Shown here: positions 12,009 to 24,189 of the stretch, one piece after another
Numbering within the stretch: position 1 is the first letter of the stretch
Layout: every line of letters begins with the position of its first letter
Notes under the pieces: generated by a model
The model's database searches: none
Told to the model about the DNA's origin: nothing
Seen by the model: the letters and a program-made list of their open reading frames with translations, nothing else
Assembly: GCA_946807835.1 (NCBI GenBank)
Contig: OX327699.1
Span: forward strand, 7,805,001 to 7,869,000
Direction of reading: 5' to 3'
Source of the DNA: Ailanthus altissimus
Lineage: Eukaryota; Streptophyta; Magnoliopsida; Sapindales; Simaroubaceae
DNA length: 64,000 bases
Translations under genes and position numbers: made by a program

Positions 12009-12876
12009 TAATATGAACCTAGTCAATGATGTGACGAAACCCAACACCAAAATATAGAATCAAACTCGAGATCTTTAAGACGCAAGTTTGATGAGTTTTG
12101 ACCCTTGAGTTAACAAACCAAGAACCAAGATTATAGCTGGATAGGGGACGCCACACCAAGAAACCCGAGGACACTGAAGAATCAAGGTGATAAGTCCAGT
12201 CGTTTGAATGCCAAAAGAATAATCTTGATAAGTTTAGGTACTTTCAAGAATGAAAGAAGAACACATGGTATTTATAAAGATGTTTGAATGAAAGAAGTTT
12301 AAAAAACTCTCAATTTTTTATTTTCTGAATTTTGTCCTACCACTCTCATCCCTGTGATATTTATAAAGACTATAAGAGATGTCAAGTTACAACTTTCAAA
12401 CATAAATTTTAAACTTACAACTACCCTTTCACTCAAAAGTCTGTAATTACAACTACCACAATAAAATTCAAGCATATCACAACAACCTTATAGCTACCCA
12501 CTACCCAAAAGTCCACAATTACAACTAATTTAACAATTGCAATTACAAAATTCAAACTTAATATTTACTAATTCAACCAACATATTCCTAATTCTTGAAT
12601 TTAAAGGAAAAGTGATTTGGTAGCCTTCTAGAATCAAATCTCCAAAAATAATTCCTTAATCAAAGTGATTAGGTTTCTTTGAATCTGATTTGAAATTATT
12701 TGAAATTGATTTGGGCTTATGTCAGGCCTCCATGTGTTTGCCATCTCACAAACTTGTTGAGTCAACCCATTTAATGCTTCTTTACATTGCTTGGCTCTAA
12801 GTCTTGTAATTGACTCATTTGGCAAACTTAATGAATCATGTGATTGCTGGACTTTTTTCCAAGCCCACATATCTCA
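12009..12876 (-). repeat. 5' LTR of element D(-) (about 868 bp)
   Basis: Starts TAATATGAACC (expected TGATATGAACC, from D(+) ending GGTTCATATCA) next to the PBS. The other end is placed near ATATCTCA at 12876; this edge is approximate. Minus-strand 12634-12870 is an open frame of 78 codons with ESITRLRAKQCKEALNGL, a C-terminal tail related to the LTR-encoded tails of families A and B. The conserved block GGCGTC...GATAAGTC is present near 12147-12200. Later copies show this LTR type upstream of complete gag, so it is a genuine 5' LTR. Confidence 0.8.
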
Positions 12877-13245
12877 TATGTCCCTCTAAGCCCACCTGTG
12901 AGTTTTTTCTCTTTGTCTTAGAATGTTTAACATTTATTACAATAATTAATGACAACTTACAACTACTAACTACTAACTACTATAAATAACTTAGGCATTT
13001 AGGATGATAATACTCAATAATTAATGAAAAACTTACAATTACGAACTATCAATAACTACCAATACTGACTCTTTACTTCAAATTGATTGTCAAACTTTGT
13101 AACCACAACAATTAATGGAATTGTAGGCTCCCAGAAACTTCTTGTCACATTTATTACTCACATGAGCTGTTGTGCTACTGTTCTTCATCATACTTAGATT
13201 CTGCTCAATAGACCTTGTGAAGTTTTAGTAGCCTGATTTGCATCA
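12877..13245 (-). repeat. Family-E LTR, partial
   Basis: Matches the other E LTRs: the AACATTTATTACAATAATTA and ACTTACAACTACTAACTAC repeats, a CACATGAGCTGTTGTGCTACTG segment, and the terminal GATTTGCATCA at 13245. Its U5 side is missing where it abuts the D(-) LTR, suggesting that D(-) inserted into or deleted part of it. The expected E internal region does not follow; caulimovirid-like sequence does. Confidence 0.75.
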
Positions 13246-15660
13246 ATATTCCTCTTTCACTTACAAGAGGAAGTTTAACAAACGGTTTAGAAGAAAAGAT
13301 TCAATCTACTAATGTGTTGAAGAAGATTAGTGAATTCGAAAAAACCATAGAGAAAGAAATCTGTGCTAATGTTTCAAATGCCTTTTGGAATAGAAAGAAA
13401 CATGTGGTTTCTCTTCCCTGCAAGGAAGATTTCAACAAACGACAAATTCGGACTAAGCCAAGGCCTATTAAAATGAATGATAGGCATTTGGAGTTCTGTA
13501 AGAAAGAAATTCAATAACTTCTTAATAAGGGGTTGATCAGAAAAAGCTACTCCCCTTGGTCCTATCCTGACCTGCCTTTTACTTCGAAAACGCTGCAGAA
13601 TTGAAAGAGGTGCTCCTAGACTAGTGATTAATTACAAGCTTTTGAATGTTGTATTAAACTAGTTAAGGTATCCAATTCCTAACAAGGGAGATCTGCTAAG
13701 AGGGCTTTATGCAACCAAAGTCATCTCAAATTTTGACATGAAGAGTGGATACTGGCAGATCCAAATTACGAAACAAGATAGATACAAGACTGCTTCACGG
13801 TTCCTTTTGGGCAGTATGAGTAGAAAGTAATGCCATTCAGACTCAAAAATGCTTTCTTCAGAATTCCAAAATATAATTAAAGAAATATGAAACCCTTACC
13901 AGGATTTCATGATTGTTTATATTGATGATTTGTTGATCTTTTCAAAGGATATAGATCAATATTGGAAGCATAAATCATTTTTTCACTATGTGGGAGAAAA
14001 GGGTCTAGTTGTCTCGGCCAAAAACATAATATTGGCAATGGAGTAATCCCTCCAATCAACAGGGCAATCGAATTTGCTAAAAAATTCCCTATGAAATTAG
14101 GGATAAAAAGCAAATGCAAAGGTTCTTGGGAAGTCTGAATTATATTTCAGATTTTTAACCGGATCTATCTTTAGCGCTAAACCTTTGTATGAAAGATTTA
14201 AGGAAAAAACAAAAGAATGGTGTGAAGAGTGTAATATGCCGGTTAGAAAAATAAAAGCCAGAGTCAAGTCCCTACAAAGTCTAGGCATTCCTTACCCTGA
14301 TATACAAAAAATTGTTGAGACTAATGCCTCTGATTTAGGGTACGAAAGAATTCTGAAACATGCTATAAGTGGCAAAGTGAAGCTAACACGCTTCACTTTT
14401 GGATTCTGGAACCCAGGCCAGATAAACTATGCCAAAATAAGTTCTTTCCATTGTTCTATGAATTTCTAAGTTTCAGGATTATCTTCTAAATTAGAAGTTC
14501 CTTCTGAGAGTTGATTGCAAAAGTGCTTAAGAGATTTTAACAAAGAATGTTAAAAATTGCAGCCAAACAAAATTTTGCCAGATGACAAGCTTTATTGGCA
14601 ATTTTTGAATTTGATATTGAGTTAATTAAAGGTGAAGATAATTCTCTTCCTGAATTTTTAACTAGAGTTTTTGCCGGGCTCCAAGGAGAATTGTTAAGTC
14701 ACCACTTGAAAGAACTGAAGCAATGGCAACATCTTCAGTTAATCGGCTGGGGAGGCATCATCTAATCGGATGAGCAAAGAGCAAGAATTCCCTTTCACTC
14801 CTTCTGTGGTCAAAGTTGCTATAATTTTAGAAGACCACCACTCTAATCTGAGTACGTCGGAAATTACCGAATCTATCTTAAGCTCCAATTTCCTCCTTCT
14901 GTCCTTCCTAAAGACACAGGTACAATTTTGAGAAGATCTAGGAGGAAACCGGCTCAGTTAAGTTAGTCCACAAACGAAAATATCCAGAATAACCTACTCT
15001 AAATTCACTAATTTTAAGGTTATTTTACCTTTAAAGTTGCGGTTATAATCTTGACAAGCTCCTTGAACTTAAGGACAAGGTATGTTAAGGTTAGGTCTCT
15101 AAGGAAGTTTTCTTAGTAGAAGTCTTTGACGCCTTCCAGAAATGCTGGAATGTCAATCGGCTTGTGATCGCGAATACTTTTGATGCAATGCTCTACTTTG
15201 CTTCATTTTATGAGATCCCGCGGATTATTAGATGGGAGCATGAAGTTTCAGATCAGAATCCACAAAGTCTTATAATCCCAAAACTGCTCAGAGACTTTTC
15301 AGTTAGATGGTGGCCGAACTTCAATTTTGATTACTTAAAGCCCAAAAGCTTTAATCAGCCATGCCTCAACAAAAGGGCAGCCCCAGAGATGATGATGATC
15401 GACCAGTCCAAAGTCTTCAATAAAGTCTCAGAAATAATCTAAAGAAGAAATTAAGAAGCGAATTGAGAAAGCGCTTTCAGCATCTTCTTTGTCAGAATCT
15501 GACCCGGACTATGATTCATATGGAGGCCTAATGCCCAAGATCCTTATGATTTGTGAAGTTGCTGAATCGACTTCAAACTATTCAGGATACGTAGCTGCTT
15601 ATTGTGGTGCTAACACTCAAGCTTGTCGTTTGTGCCGATGATATATTTTAACATGTTTTA
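13246..15660 (+). pseudogene. Endogenous pararetrovirus (Caulimoviridae-like) RT-RNase H remnant
   Basis: Plus-strand translation, with many stops and frame changes, shows a polymerase distinct from the gypsy ones here: a KKHVVSLPCKEDFN segment (13398-13440), LLNKGLIRKSYSPWS (13519-13563), RLVINYKLLNVVL, a FDMKSGYWQIQI motif (near 13733-13770), a YIDDLLIFSKD active-site block (13918-13950) and an RNase H-like VDCKSA stretch (near 14510). The absence of LTRs, PBS and a linked integrase supports a pararetrovirus. Downstream, 15164-15442 is a 92-codon open stretch with WEHEVSDQNPQ and RWWPNFNFDYL that I cannot assign; it may be the C-terminal part of the same viral frame. The copy is incomplete and cannot be expressed. 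A petuvirus or florendovirus relative is likely but not proven. Confidence 0.62.
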
Positions 15661-15783
15661 AGTTTTTGGATTCAAAAAATGAAAAAAAAAAAAAGAAATT
15701 GCACAGAGCATCTTCTTTTATGATTGTCCTATTGTCGGTTATCATTGTTGTTAATGTTTTGTTTATGTTTGCATTTGAAGTTT

Positions 15784-16593
15784 TGATGTGACTTGAATTT
15801 TAAAATAAATTTTAAGACAGGGTAGTATCTAGTATTTGTTGGTCTTTTTTTTGATTGTTTAGGTTGAATTGTAACAAATAAATAATAAATAAGATAGAGA
15901 ATAGAATTAAAAAGAAATCTTGATAAATCAGATGGATGACATAATGATCAATTTAAGATTTTGACATCACATTCTTGATGATCAAAAAGTGATACTATTA
16001 ATCATCTTAAAGACATGAAAATTTTGATAAGACAAATTTGAGAGAGAAAAATGTTTTGTCATTCATAAAATTGAAGAGAGAAGCAGCTGCCTCTATAAGA
16101 TGTTTAAGATGACTTATATAGGCTTACAAGATGAGAAAAAACCCTTATGTTACCTAATTAAACTTTAAAAGCTCAAAATAACTCAATAAGGCCAATCTGA
16201 CTTAATAATTTAAAATAAAGCTAAACATGTTTTAATAAACCTAAATACATCAAAATATAGAGAGATAATTGAAATAATAAAAATAGGCACAAAAGAAGCA
16301 AATTAAGCCAAATAGCATGCAAATAAAGCTCCCAGCTGCCTCTTTAATCCCAAAGCCACCAAAAGCCTCTAAATCACGTGCTAAGCTCTAATTGAAGACA
16401 AATAAACACATTTGGCCCATTCCTATTTAGATCACAAGCTTTCAATCCTATATAAGTTTCAATAGATCTAATTTGACTACTTATAACATTTTAAAACTGT
16501 TTGACCTTAACTCTTATTATTTGACCATTTGAAGCCTCTTTTAAGCTCAGCTCACCTTCTTGAGTTGATTTAGAACTTTCATGATGCACATCA
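15784..16593 (-). repeat. Family-A LTR (810 bp), left part of the rearranged composite
   Basis: Starts TGATGTGAC and ends GATGCACATCA, long form, with more divergence than the A1 or A2 LTRs. It has the TATATAGGC box (minus strand) and the LTR-encoded polyprotein tail with several changes. The sequence to its right (16594-16868) is the matching 3' end of pol, so it served as the 3' LTR of a minus-strand copy. The 120 bp to the left (15661-15783) hold only an A-rich stretch with nothing I recognise. Confidence 0.85.
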
Positions 16594-16868
16594 TCAACCC
16601 TGGGCTGAGAATGATTTGCTTTCAAATCAGAATTTTCAGAATCTTCCAACGAAAGAGATAAGTCCTTCACATTAAAAGAGGCTGAAACATTGTAATCACC
16701 AGGAATATCAACTTTATAAGCATTAATATTTACCTTCTCTACAATCTGAAAAGGTCCATCAACATGATTTTTTGCTTGCTAGGAAATCTTTACTTGCTAA
16801 GATGAATCCAAACAAGATCACCAAGTTCAAAGATAACCATTTTCTATCCTTTGTTAGCATGCTTAACA
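16594..16868 (-). pseudogene. Family-A integrase C-terminus fragment
   Basis: Minus-strand translation gives the GPY/F-type end of the integrase (DGPFQIVEKVN...AYKVDIPGDYN, then LSPL-EDSENSDLKANHS) directly before the LTR at 15784-16593. It is broken by small deletions (for example around 16760-16790) and is cut at 16868, where the strand of similarity flips. Confidence 0.8.
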
Positions 16869-16938
16869 TAGTGTTTGGAAAAAGGGGAATGAGTTTAGGT
16901 GGAATGAGAATGCACAGAAGGCATTTGAACTGATTAAG
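16869..16938 (+). pseudogene. Short inverted RNase H-region fragment of family A
   Basis: About 70 bp of plus-strand sequence equivalent to the [20 protein letters not shown] segment of the A polyprotein, placed between a minus-strand integrase end and a plus-strand LTR. Too short to be coding. It marks a rearrangement breakpoint. Confidence 0.75.
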
Positions 16939-17531
16939 TAGTCAAATTGGAGCTATTGAAGCTTCTATGGGATTAGAAGCTTGCGATCTGAATGGAAACG
17001 AGCTAAATGTGTTTATTTATCTTCAATTAGAGATTGGGACATGATTTAGAAACGTTTGGTGACATTTAGCTTAAAGAAGCAGTTAAGGGCTTTCTTTCCA
17101 TGCTATTGGGCTTTATTTACTTCTTATGTTACTATTTATATGTATTTGAGCCATTTTGAACTTGTTTAGTTTTGTTTTAAAATTGTTAAATCATATTGGG
17201 CTTATTTTGGGCTTTTTAAGCTTATTAGGTAACATTAGGGTTTTCCCTCATTTTGTAAGCCTATATAAGGCATGTTAAAGTCTTATAGAGGCAGTGGCCT
17301 CATTTTGGAATTGGATGCACGAAAATATAACTTTTCTCTCTTAAAATTATCTTCTCAAGTTTTTCAACTCTTAAAGATAGTTACTGACTTATCACTCTTT
17401 GATCACCAAGAGTGTGGCGTCAAAACCCTAAATTGATTCTTGTGGCGTCCATACGACTTATCAAGGTATCTATTTAGTTCTATCCTCCGTCAACTTTACC
17501 ATTTAATTTTGTTATAAATCAAGGCACCTCA
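16939..17531 (+). repeat. Family-A LTR, 5'-truncated, plus orientation
   Basis: Begins inside the LTR-encoded tail (AGTCAAATTGGAGCTATTG) and ends AATCAAGGCACCTCA, so about 120 bp of the U3 edge is missing. The TATA box GCCTATATAAGG is near 17260-17271 and the R-region block TGACTTATCACTC near 17386. The short form at its U5 end (TTGTTATAAATCAAGG) resembles A1. It is followed directly by RNase H sequence, without a PBS or gag. Confidence 0.85.
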
Positions 17532-18800
17532 TTGATTCAGGCTCTCGAGGTATTGCAGCATGTCCTATTACCTAAGAGTTCATTATTCATACTGACCATG
17601 AATCGTTAAAGTATCTTAAAGGGAAGAAATAACTGAATAGAAGACATGCCAAATGGGTAGAGTTCATGGAGCTATTTTCATATGTCATAAAATACAAGAA
17701 GGGGCAAACTAATGTCATTACTGATGCTCTTTCTAGAAGGTATGCATTGATTTCTATGTTAAATGCAAGACTTTAACATAGAAATCAATGCATACTCTGA
17801 AAGAGCACTTCTTTTGGCCCAATATATTGCGGGATGTTCATAAAGTTGTTGAAAAATGTGTAATTTACAAGAATGCTAAGGGTAAAGAGAATGCATATGA
17901 ACTATATATGCCTTTACCTATCTCAGAGCAATCATGGATGGATATTAGTATAGATTTTGTGCTATTACCTAGAACACAACGTGGGAAGGATTCAGTGATG
18001 GTTATGGTTCATCGGTTCTCCAAAATGTCACACTTTATTCCTTGTAACAAAACTGATGATGCTATTCATATTGCTAATTTGTTTTTTAGGAAAATTGTAT
18101 GTTTGCATGGAATCCCTAAAAGCATTGTCTCGGATCGCGATACAAAGTTCTTAAACTATTTTTGAAAGACTTTTTGGAAGAAGCCTTAAACGAAGTTGCT
18201 TTTCAGTATTGCTTGTCATCCACAAACTGATGGGCAAACTGAGGTAGTGAACACTCAATCTTCTTTATTACGGGAACAAGAACTTAAAGAGTTTGGATAC
18301 TTGTTTGCCCATTGTGGAGTTTACACATAGCCGTAGTGTGCATGGGCTACAAAATTTTCACCATTTGAGATTGTGTATGGATTTAATCCATTTGTTCCTA
18401 TTGACCTTGTTCCTATTCCAATTGATGAGAGGACATCTATGGATGGGGTTAAGAAGACAGAATTGACGAAGAAGCTTCATGAGTAGGTTCGAATTTGTAT
18501 TGAGGAGAAAATAGTTAAGTATGTTAAGCATGCTAATAAACGACAAAAAATGATTAGCTTTGAACCTGGTGATCTTGTTTGGATTCATCTTAGCAAAGGA
18601 AGATTTCATAGCAAGCAGAAGTCCAAGTTGATGCCAAGAGTTGATGGACCTTTTCGAATTATAGAGAAGGTTAATAATAATACTTATAAAGTTGATCTTT
18701 CTAGTGATTACAATGTTTCTGCCACTTTAAATGTGAACGACTTATCTTTTTATTTGAAAGATCCAGAAGATTCTGATTTAAGGGCCAATAAATCTCTGCC
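17532..18800 (+). pseudogene. Family-A RNase H and integrase remnant
   Basis: Plus-strand translation gives the RNase H end ([11 protein letters not shown], then [15 protein letters not shown] and [20 protein letters not shown]), a breakpoint hairpin at 17740-17795, then the integrase from [20 protein letters not shown] (17794 onward) through the core ([17 protein letters not shown]) to the GPF-type C-terminus at about 18650-18800. About 250 bp are missing at the hairpin, including the integrase HH motif, and stops occur after LNYF and in the core. It ends at the LTR at 18801. Confidence 0.85.
17740..17795. repeat. 24-bp perfect inverted repeat with 8-nt loop at a breakpoint
   Basis: The arm 17740-17763 (GTATGCATTGATTTC...) is the exact reverse complement of 17772-17795; the loop TGCAAGAC is 17764-17771. 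The left arm is normal family-A coding sequence (RRYALISML). The right arm replaces about 250 bp that should follow. This is the expected footprint of a strand fold-back or template switch during synthesis or repair, not a gene-related hairpin. Confidence 0.9.
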
Positions 18801-19625
18801 TATTATGAAGGTTCTAAATCAACTCAAGAAGGTGAGCTGAGCATAAAAGAGGTTTCAGATGGTCCAATAATAAAAGTTAAGGCCAAACAGCTTCAAAAGG
18901 CCATAAATAGTTAAATTAGAGCTATTGAAGCTTCCATGGGCTTAGAAGCTTGCGATCTGAATGAAAATAATCTAAAGGTGTTTATTTGTCTTCAATTAGA
19001 GATTGGGACGTGATTTAGAGGCGTGAGGTAACGTTGGGCTTAAGGAGGCAGCTGGGGGCTTTCTTTCCATGCTATTAGGCTTAATTTGCTTCTTATGTTC
19101 CTATTTTTATTACTTCACTTTATCTCTCTTTATTTTATGTATTTGGGCCATTTTAAACTTGTTTAGCTTTATTTTAAATTTTTATGTCAGATTGGGCTTG
19201 TTTTGGGTTTTCTAAGTTCATTAGGTAATATTAGGGTTTTTCCTCATCTTGTAAGCCTATATAAGGCATGTTAAAGTCTTATAGAGGCAGTTGCCTCATT
19301 CTTGATTTTCATGCACGAAAAAGAAGAACTTTTTCTCTCAAAATTTATCGTCTCAAGTTTTCCAGCTCTTGAAGATAGTTACTGACTTATCACTCTTTGA
19401 TCACCAAGAGTGTGGCGTCAAAATTCTAAATTGATCCTTGTGGCGTCCATTGACTTATCAATGCTTCTTTTTAGTTCTATCCTCCATCTGATTTACCATT
19501 TACTTGTTACAATTCAACCTAAACACTTAAAGAAAAGACCAACAAAAATCAGACAACAACCTCATCTTAAAAATCAGTTTTTGTTTTTATTTTGAATAAT
19601 CTAATTTGAAGATCAGAGCACATCA
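18801..19625 (+). repeat. Family-A LTR (about 825 bp, long form), right end of the composite
   Basis: Follows the integrase C-terminus. Its first about 12 bases (expected TGATGTGCATCA) are lost in a short deletion, and it continues with TATTATGAAGGTTCTAAATC and the LTR-encoded tail. It ends GATCAGAGCACATCA at 19625. The TATA box CCTATATAAGGC is near 19256-19267 and the palindrome GAGGCAGTTGCCTC near 19284-19297. It abuts B1 gag leader sequence, which it appears to have invaded or been joined to. Confidence 0.87.
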
Positions 19626-22600
19626 CTAATTTTTCACAAGAATGACAAAAAATGACTCTGGATCTACATGAGGATGATGTTGATGATATTGGTGCAGATT
19701 TAAAAGATGAGAAGTTTGATAGACCTTATACTGTCAATATAGGAAGATATCTGAGAGGCCGTAGAGGTGGTGGTAGAGGTGGTCTTGGATATAGGCAACC
19801 TAGGATGGAAAGGGACTCTGATAGATGAGAAGATAGACAAGATAGGGATTTTGATAGTATCAAAATAGAGATTCAATCATTCAAAGGGAGGTTAGATCTC
19901 GATGTGTATTTAGAATGGGAAAGGAAGGTAGAATTGGTGTTTGAATGCCATCATTTTTTGAGGAGAAACAGGTGAGGTTATCAGCCTCTGTATTGGCAGA
20001 TTATGCATTAATTTGGTGGGATCAAAAGGTACAAGAAAGGAAGAGAAATTTTGATAGACTAATTATTGACACTTGGGATGAGATGAAGGCAAATATGAGA
20101 AAACAATTTGTTCTTAACCACTATTACCGTGAGCTAAAATCGTAGGTTACAAGGGCTTACTCAAGGAAGTAAAAGTGTAGAGGAATATTACAAGGAAATG
20201 GAGATTACCATGTGCAAGGCCAACATTTAGGAGGATAGAGAAGCAACAATGGAGAGGTTTCTACATGGGCTAAATAAGAACATAGCTTATATAGTCGAGT
20301 TACACCATTACATGGAGATGGAGGACATGGTTCACATGGCAATTAAGGTTGAAAGGCAGCACAAAGGAAGGAGTACGACATCAAAGTATAGTCCAAATTC
20401 AAATTCTTCCTCAACATGGAAGCAAAAAATGGAATGAAGGAGAGGATAAAGCACCTAACAGATTCAGGTTTGATCAAAATAGAAGCAAGGAGGCTGGGAG
20501 TAGCCATGAGAAGATTTCGAATGATGTGTCACAAGGTCGATCTAGGGATATTAAGTGCTTTAAGTGCCTGGGGAGAGGACATGTTGCTAACCAATGTCCT
20601 AATAGACGTGTAATGATCTTGAGGGAGAATGAAGCAATAGAATCAAAATCTAATTCGGGTGAGGAATCTGTGCCACCTTTAGAGGATTGTAGTGATGTTG
20701 AAGGAGAGTATCAGTATCATAAAGAAAAAATGACACTTGTGGTGAGGCGTGCTTTGAATATGCAAGTTAAGGAGGATGACGAAGTGCAACGCGAGAATAT
20801 GTTTTATACTAGATGTGAAATCAAGGATAAGGTATGTAATTTGATTATTAATGGTGGCAGTTGTACTAATGTTGCTAGGACATTGCTTGTAGAGAAATTG
20901 AACTTGCCGACTTTGAAGCATCCAAGGCCATACAAGTTGCAATGGTTCCATGATTGTGGAGAAGTAAGGGTGAACAAGCAAGTACGATTTCCATTCACCA
21001 TTGGAAGGTATAAAGATGAGGTCTTATGTGATGTAGTACCGATGCAAGCTAGACATGTGTTGTTGGGGCGTCCTTGGCAGTATGATAGGAGAGTACTGCA
21101 TAATGGGTACAAAAATAGATATACATTCACCAAGGAAGTGAAAACATACACACTCATTCCTTTGACACCGCGACAAGTTTATGAGGATTAGATTAGGATT
21201 AGAGTGAGCAAAAGTATGAGAGTGAAAAAAAAAGATTGGAGAGTGAGAATACTAGTGAGGGCGAGAGCTTGAAAGAAAACCAAATTCAGAGCGTGCATGA
21301 AATAGATAAGAGAAGTACAAACAAAAAGGAGAGCTTGACCTTGATTCTTCTTTGCCTAGTGTTTTGTAAAATTTGTTGCAGGATTTTGGGGACGTGTTCC
21401 CTGAGAATATACCACCTGGACTGCCGCCAACTTGAGGGATTGAGCACCAAATTGATTTTGTGCCTGGTGCACAAATTCCTAATAAACCTGCCTATAGAAC
21501 TAATCCCGAGGAGACGAAGGAGTTAGAAAGGCAAGTTGGTGAAATAATTGGGAAAGGATATGTGCGTGAGAGTATGAGTCCATGTGCCGTTCCTGTGTTA
21601 TTGGTACCTAAGAAGGATGGATCTTGGCGTATGTGTGTTGATTGTCGCGTTGTCAAAAAAATCACTGTAAAGTATAGACATCCAATTCCTAGGTTAGATG
21701 ATATGTTAGATGAATTGCATGGGTCTTGTGTGTTTATTAGGATTGATTTAAAAAGTGGATATCATTAAATTAGGATGCGTGAAGGTGATGAATGGAAAAC
21801 TGCATTTAAAACAAAACATGGTTTATATGAGTGGTTAGTAATTCCTTTTGGTTTAACTAATGCACCTAGTACATTCATGCGTTTAATGAATCATGTTTTG
21901 CACGCATTCATTGGTAAATTTGTTGTTATTTATTTTGATGACATCTTAGTGTATAGCAAGAGCGTGGAAGAGCATGTTGAACACTTGCAATTATTGCTTA
22001 ATGTCTTAAGGCAAGAAAAGTTATATGCTAATCTAAAAAAATGCTGCTTTTGTACAGATAGAGTTGTATTTTTGGGTTTTGTTGTTTCAACTAAGGGAAT
22101 TGAAGTAGACGAGGAAAAGGTCAAGGCGATCAAGGAATGGCCAACACCTAAGTCAATTAGGGATGTGCGTAGTTTTCATGGTTTGGCAAGCTTTTATAGA
22201 AGGTTTGTAAAAGATTTTAGCACCTTAACTGCACCACTAACGGAGGTGATAAAGAAGAGTGTCGGATTCAAGTGGGAAAAGGTGTAAGAAGAGGCGTTTA
22301 ACTTGCTTAAGGATAAACTTTGTAGTGCACCATTATTAGCTTTACTTGAATTTACTAAAATATTTTAGATTGAATGTGATGCTTCAGCTGTAGGTATTGG
22401 AGCTGTTTTGACGCAAGAGAGACGACCGTTAGCCTACTTTAGTTAAAAGCTAAGTGAGGCAACCTTGAATTATCCCACCTATGACAAGGAGCTATACGCA
22501 TTGGTTCGAGCTTTAGAGACATGGCAACATTATTTATGGCCCAAGGAGTTTGTCATTCACACTGATCATGAGAGCTTAAAGCATTTGAAGAGTCAGGAAA

Positions 22601-24189
22601 AACTCATCTGAAGGCATGCTAAATGGATTGAATTTATTGAGACATTCCCTTATGTAATCAAGTACAAAACAAGGGAAGGAAAATATTGTGGCAGATGCAT
22701 TATCTAGAAGGTATATTTTACTCACTACTTTGGATGCAAAATTATTAGGGTTTGAATATATTAAGGAATTGTATGGTGAAGATCATGATTTTGCTAATGT
22801 ATTCAATGCTTGCGAGAAAACTACCTTTAATAAGTTTTATAGGTATGATGGATTCTTATTTAGGGAAAACAAGTTGTGTGTGCCTTAATCATCTTTATGA
22901 GAGTTGCTTGTTAGAGAGGCTCATGGAGGAGGTTTAATGGGGCATTTTGGGGTTAAAAAGACTTTAGATATTTTAGAAGAATATTTCTTTTGGCCATGTA
23001 TGAAATCTGATGTAAAAACATTGTGTGAAAGTTGTGTTACTTGTAAACAAGCTAAGTCTAAAATTATGCCTCATGGTTTGTATACACCTTTGCCTATAAC
23101 TAGTGAATCTTGAACTAATATTTCTATGGATTTTATATTGGGTTTACCGAGGTCTAAACGGGGCAGAGATAATATTTTTGTTGTGGTTGACAGGTTTTAA
23201 AAGATGGCTCATTTTATACCATGTCACAAGATTGATGATGCCACAAATATTGCTGATTTATTCTTCAAAGAAGTGGTTAGATTGCATGGTGTGCCAAGAA
23301 GCATAGTGTCCGACCGCGACGTTAAATTTCTTAGTCATTTTTGGAGAACTTTGTGTAAGAGGCTAGGAACCTAGTTGTTAATTTGAACAACATGTCATCC
23401 ACAAACAGATGGACAAACTGAAGTTTGAATATGACATTAGGAGCTTTATTGCGTTCCATAATTCAAAAGAACTTAAAGAATTGGGAGGATTGTTTGCCGC
23501 ATGTGGAGTTTGCTTATAATAGGAGTGTGCATAGTACCAATGGGTTTTCACCATTCAAGGTTGTTTATGATTTTAATCCACTAATACCATTGGACTTACT
23601 TCCAATACCAATTGAGGAAAGTGCGAATCTAGATGGTAAACTAAAGGCAAAATTTGTAAGTCTAACTACATGAGAAAGTTAGGTAGTATATAAGTGTAAT
23701 GAGCAATACACTAAGCAAGCTAATAGACAGCGCAAACAAGTGGTATTTGAGCCTAGTGATTGGGCATGGTTGCATATGTAGAAGGAAAGATTTTCTAAAC
23801 TAAGGCGTTCCAAGTCACATCCCAGAGGAGATGGTCTATTTCAAACCATTGAGAGGATCAATGACAATGCTTATAAATTAAATTTGCCTAGTGAGTATAA
23901 TGTTAGTGCTACTTTTAACATTTCTAATCTTTCTCCTTTTGATATAGGTGATGGCGATTTGAGGACAAATCTTTTTGAAGGAAGGAGAAATGATGAAAAT
24001 CAAGGTAGCAACAATAGAAGCAATCATGATCCGTTGCACATTAAGGATGGTCTAATCATGAGGGCTAAAGCTAAGAGGGTGCGTCAAGCTTTGTAGGAGC
24101 TTATTGAAGCTAGTTGGGCCAAGACACAAGGGGTTATATTTGCACAAGAAGAAAAATGTCTGGTAAATTTAATTCAAGCCCAGGATTGA
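19626..24189 (+). pseudogene. B1 gag-pol polyprotein remnant
   Basis: In order on the plus strand: an RGG-like stretch (RYLRGRRGGGRGGLGYRQPR, 19748-19807), Gag core (LIWWDQK near 20010), zinc knuckle CFKCLGRGHVANQC (20549-20590), protease-like NGGSCTNVA with Asp replaced by Asn (about 20850), RT ([23 protein letters not shown] near 21931-21957), RNase H (ECDAS near 22374, TDHESL near 22561), integrase ([22 protein letters not shown]) and the [13 protein letters not shown] tail (LIMRAKAKRVRQAL) encoded inside the LTR, stopping at 24187-24189. At least nine in-frame stops interrupt it, and the same ones occur in B2. Confidence 0.9.
23977..23990 (+). promoter_or_regulatory. Polypurine tract of B1
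   Basis: GAAGGAAGGAGAAA directly precedes the 3' LTR start TGATGAAAATC. It is the primer site for plus-strand DNA synthesis and lies inside the polyprotein reading frame. B2 has the matching GAAGGGAGAAGAAA at 56623-56636. Confidence 0.88.

Noticed and set aside
17740..17795. Perfect hairpin considered as a microRNA precursor
   Set aside because: Both arms are family-A coding sequence at a rearrangement breakpoint; the 24-bp stem is too short for a plant precursor.
20804..21157. 117-codon minus-strand frame, with a relative at 53592-53801
   Set aside because: Antisense of the B protease region. Its presence in both copies follows from their shared ancestry.
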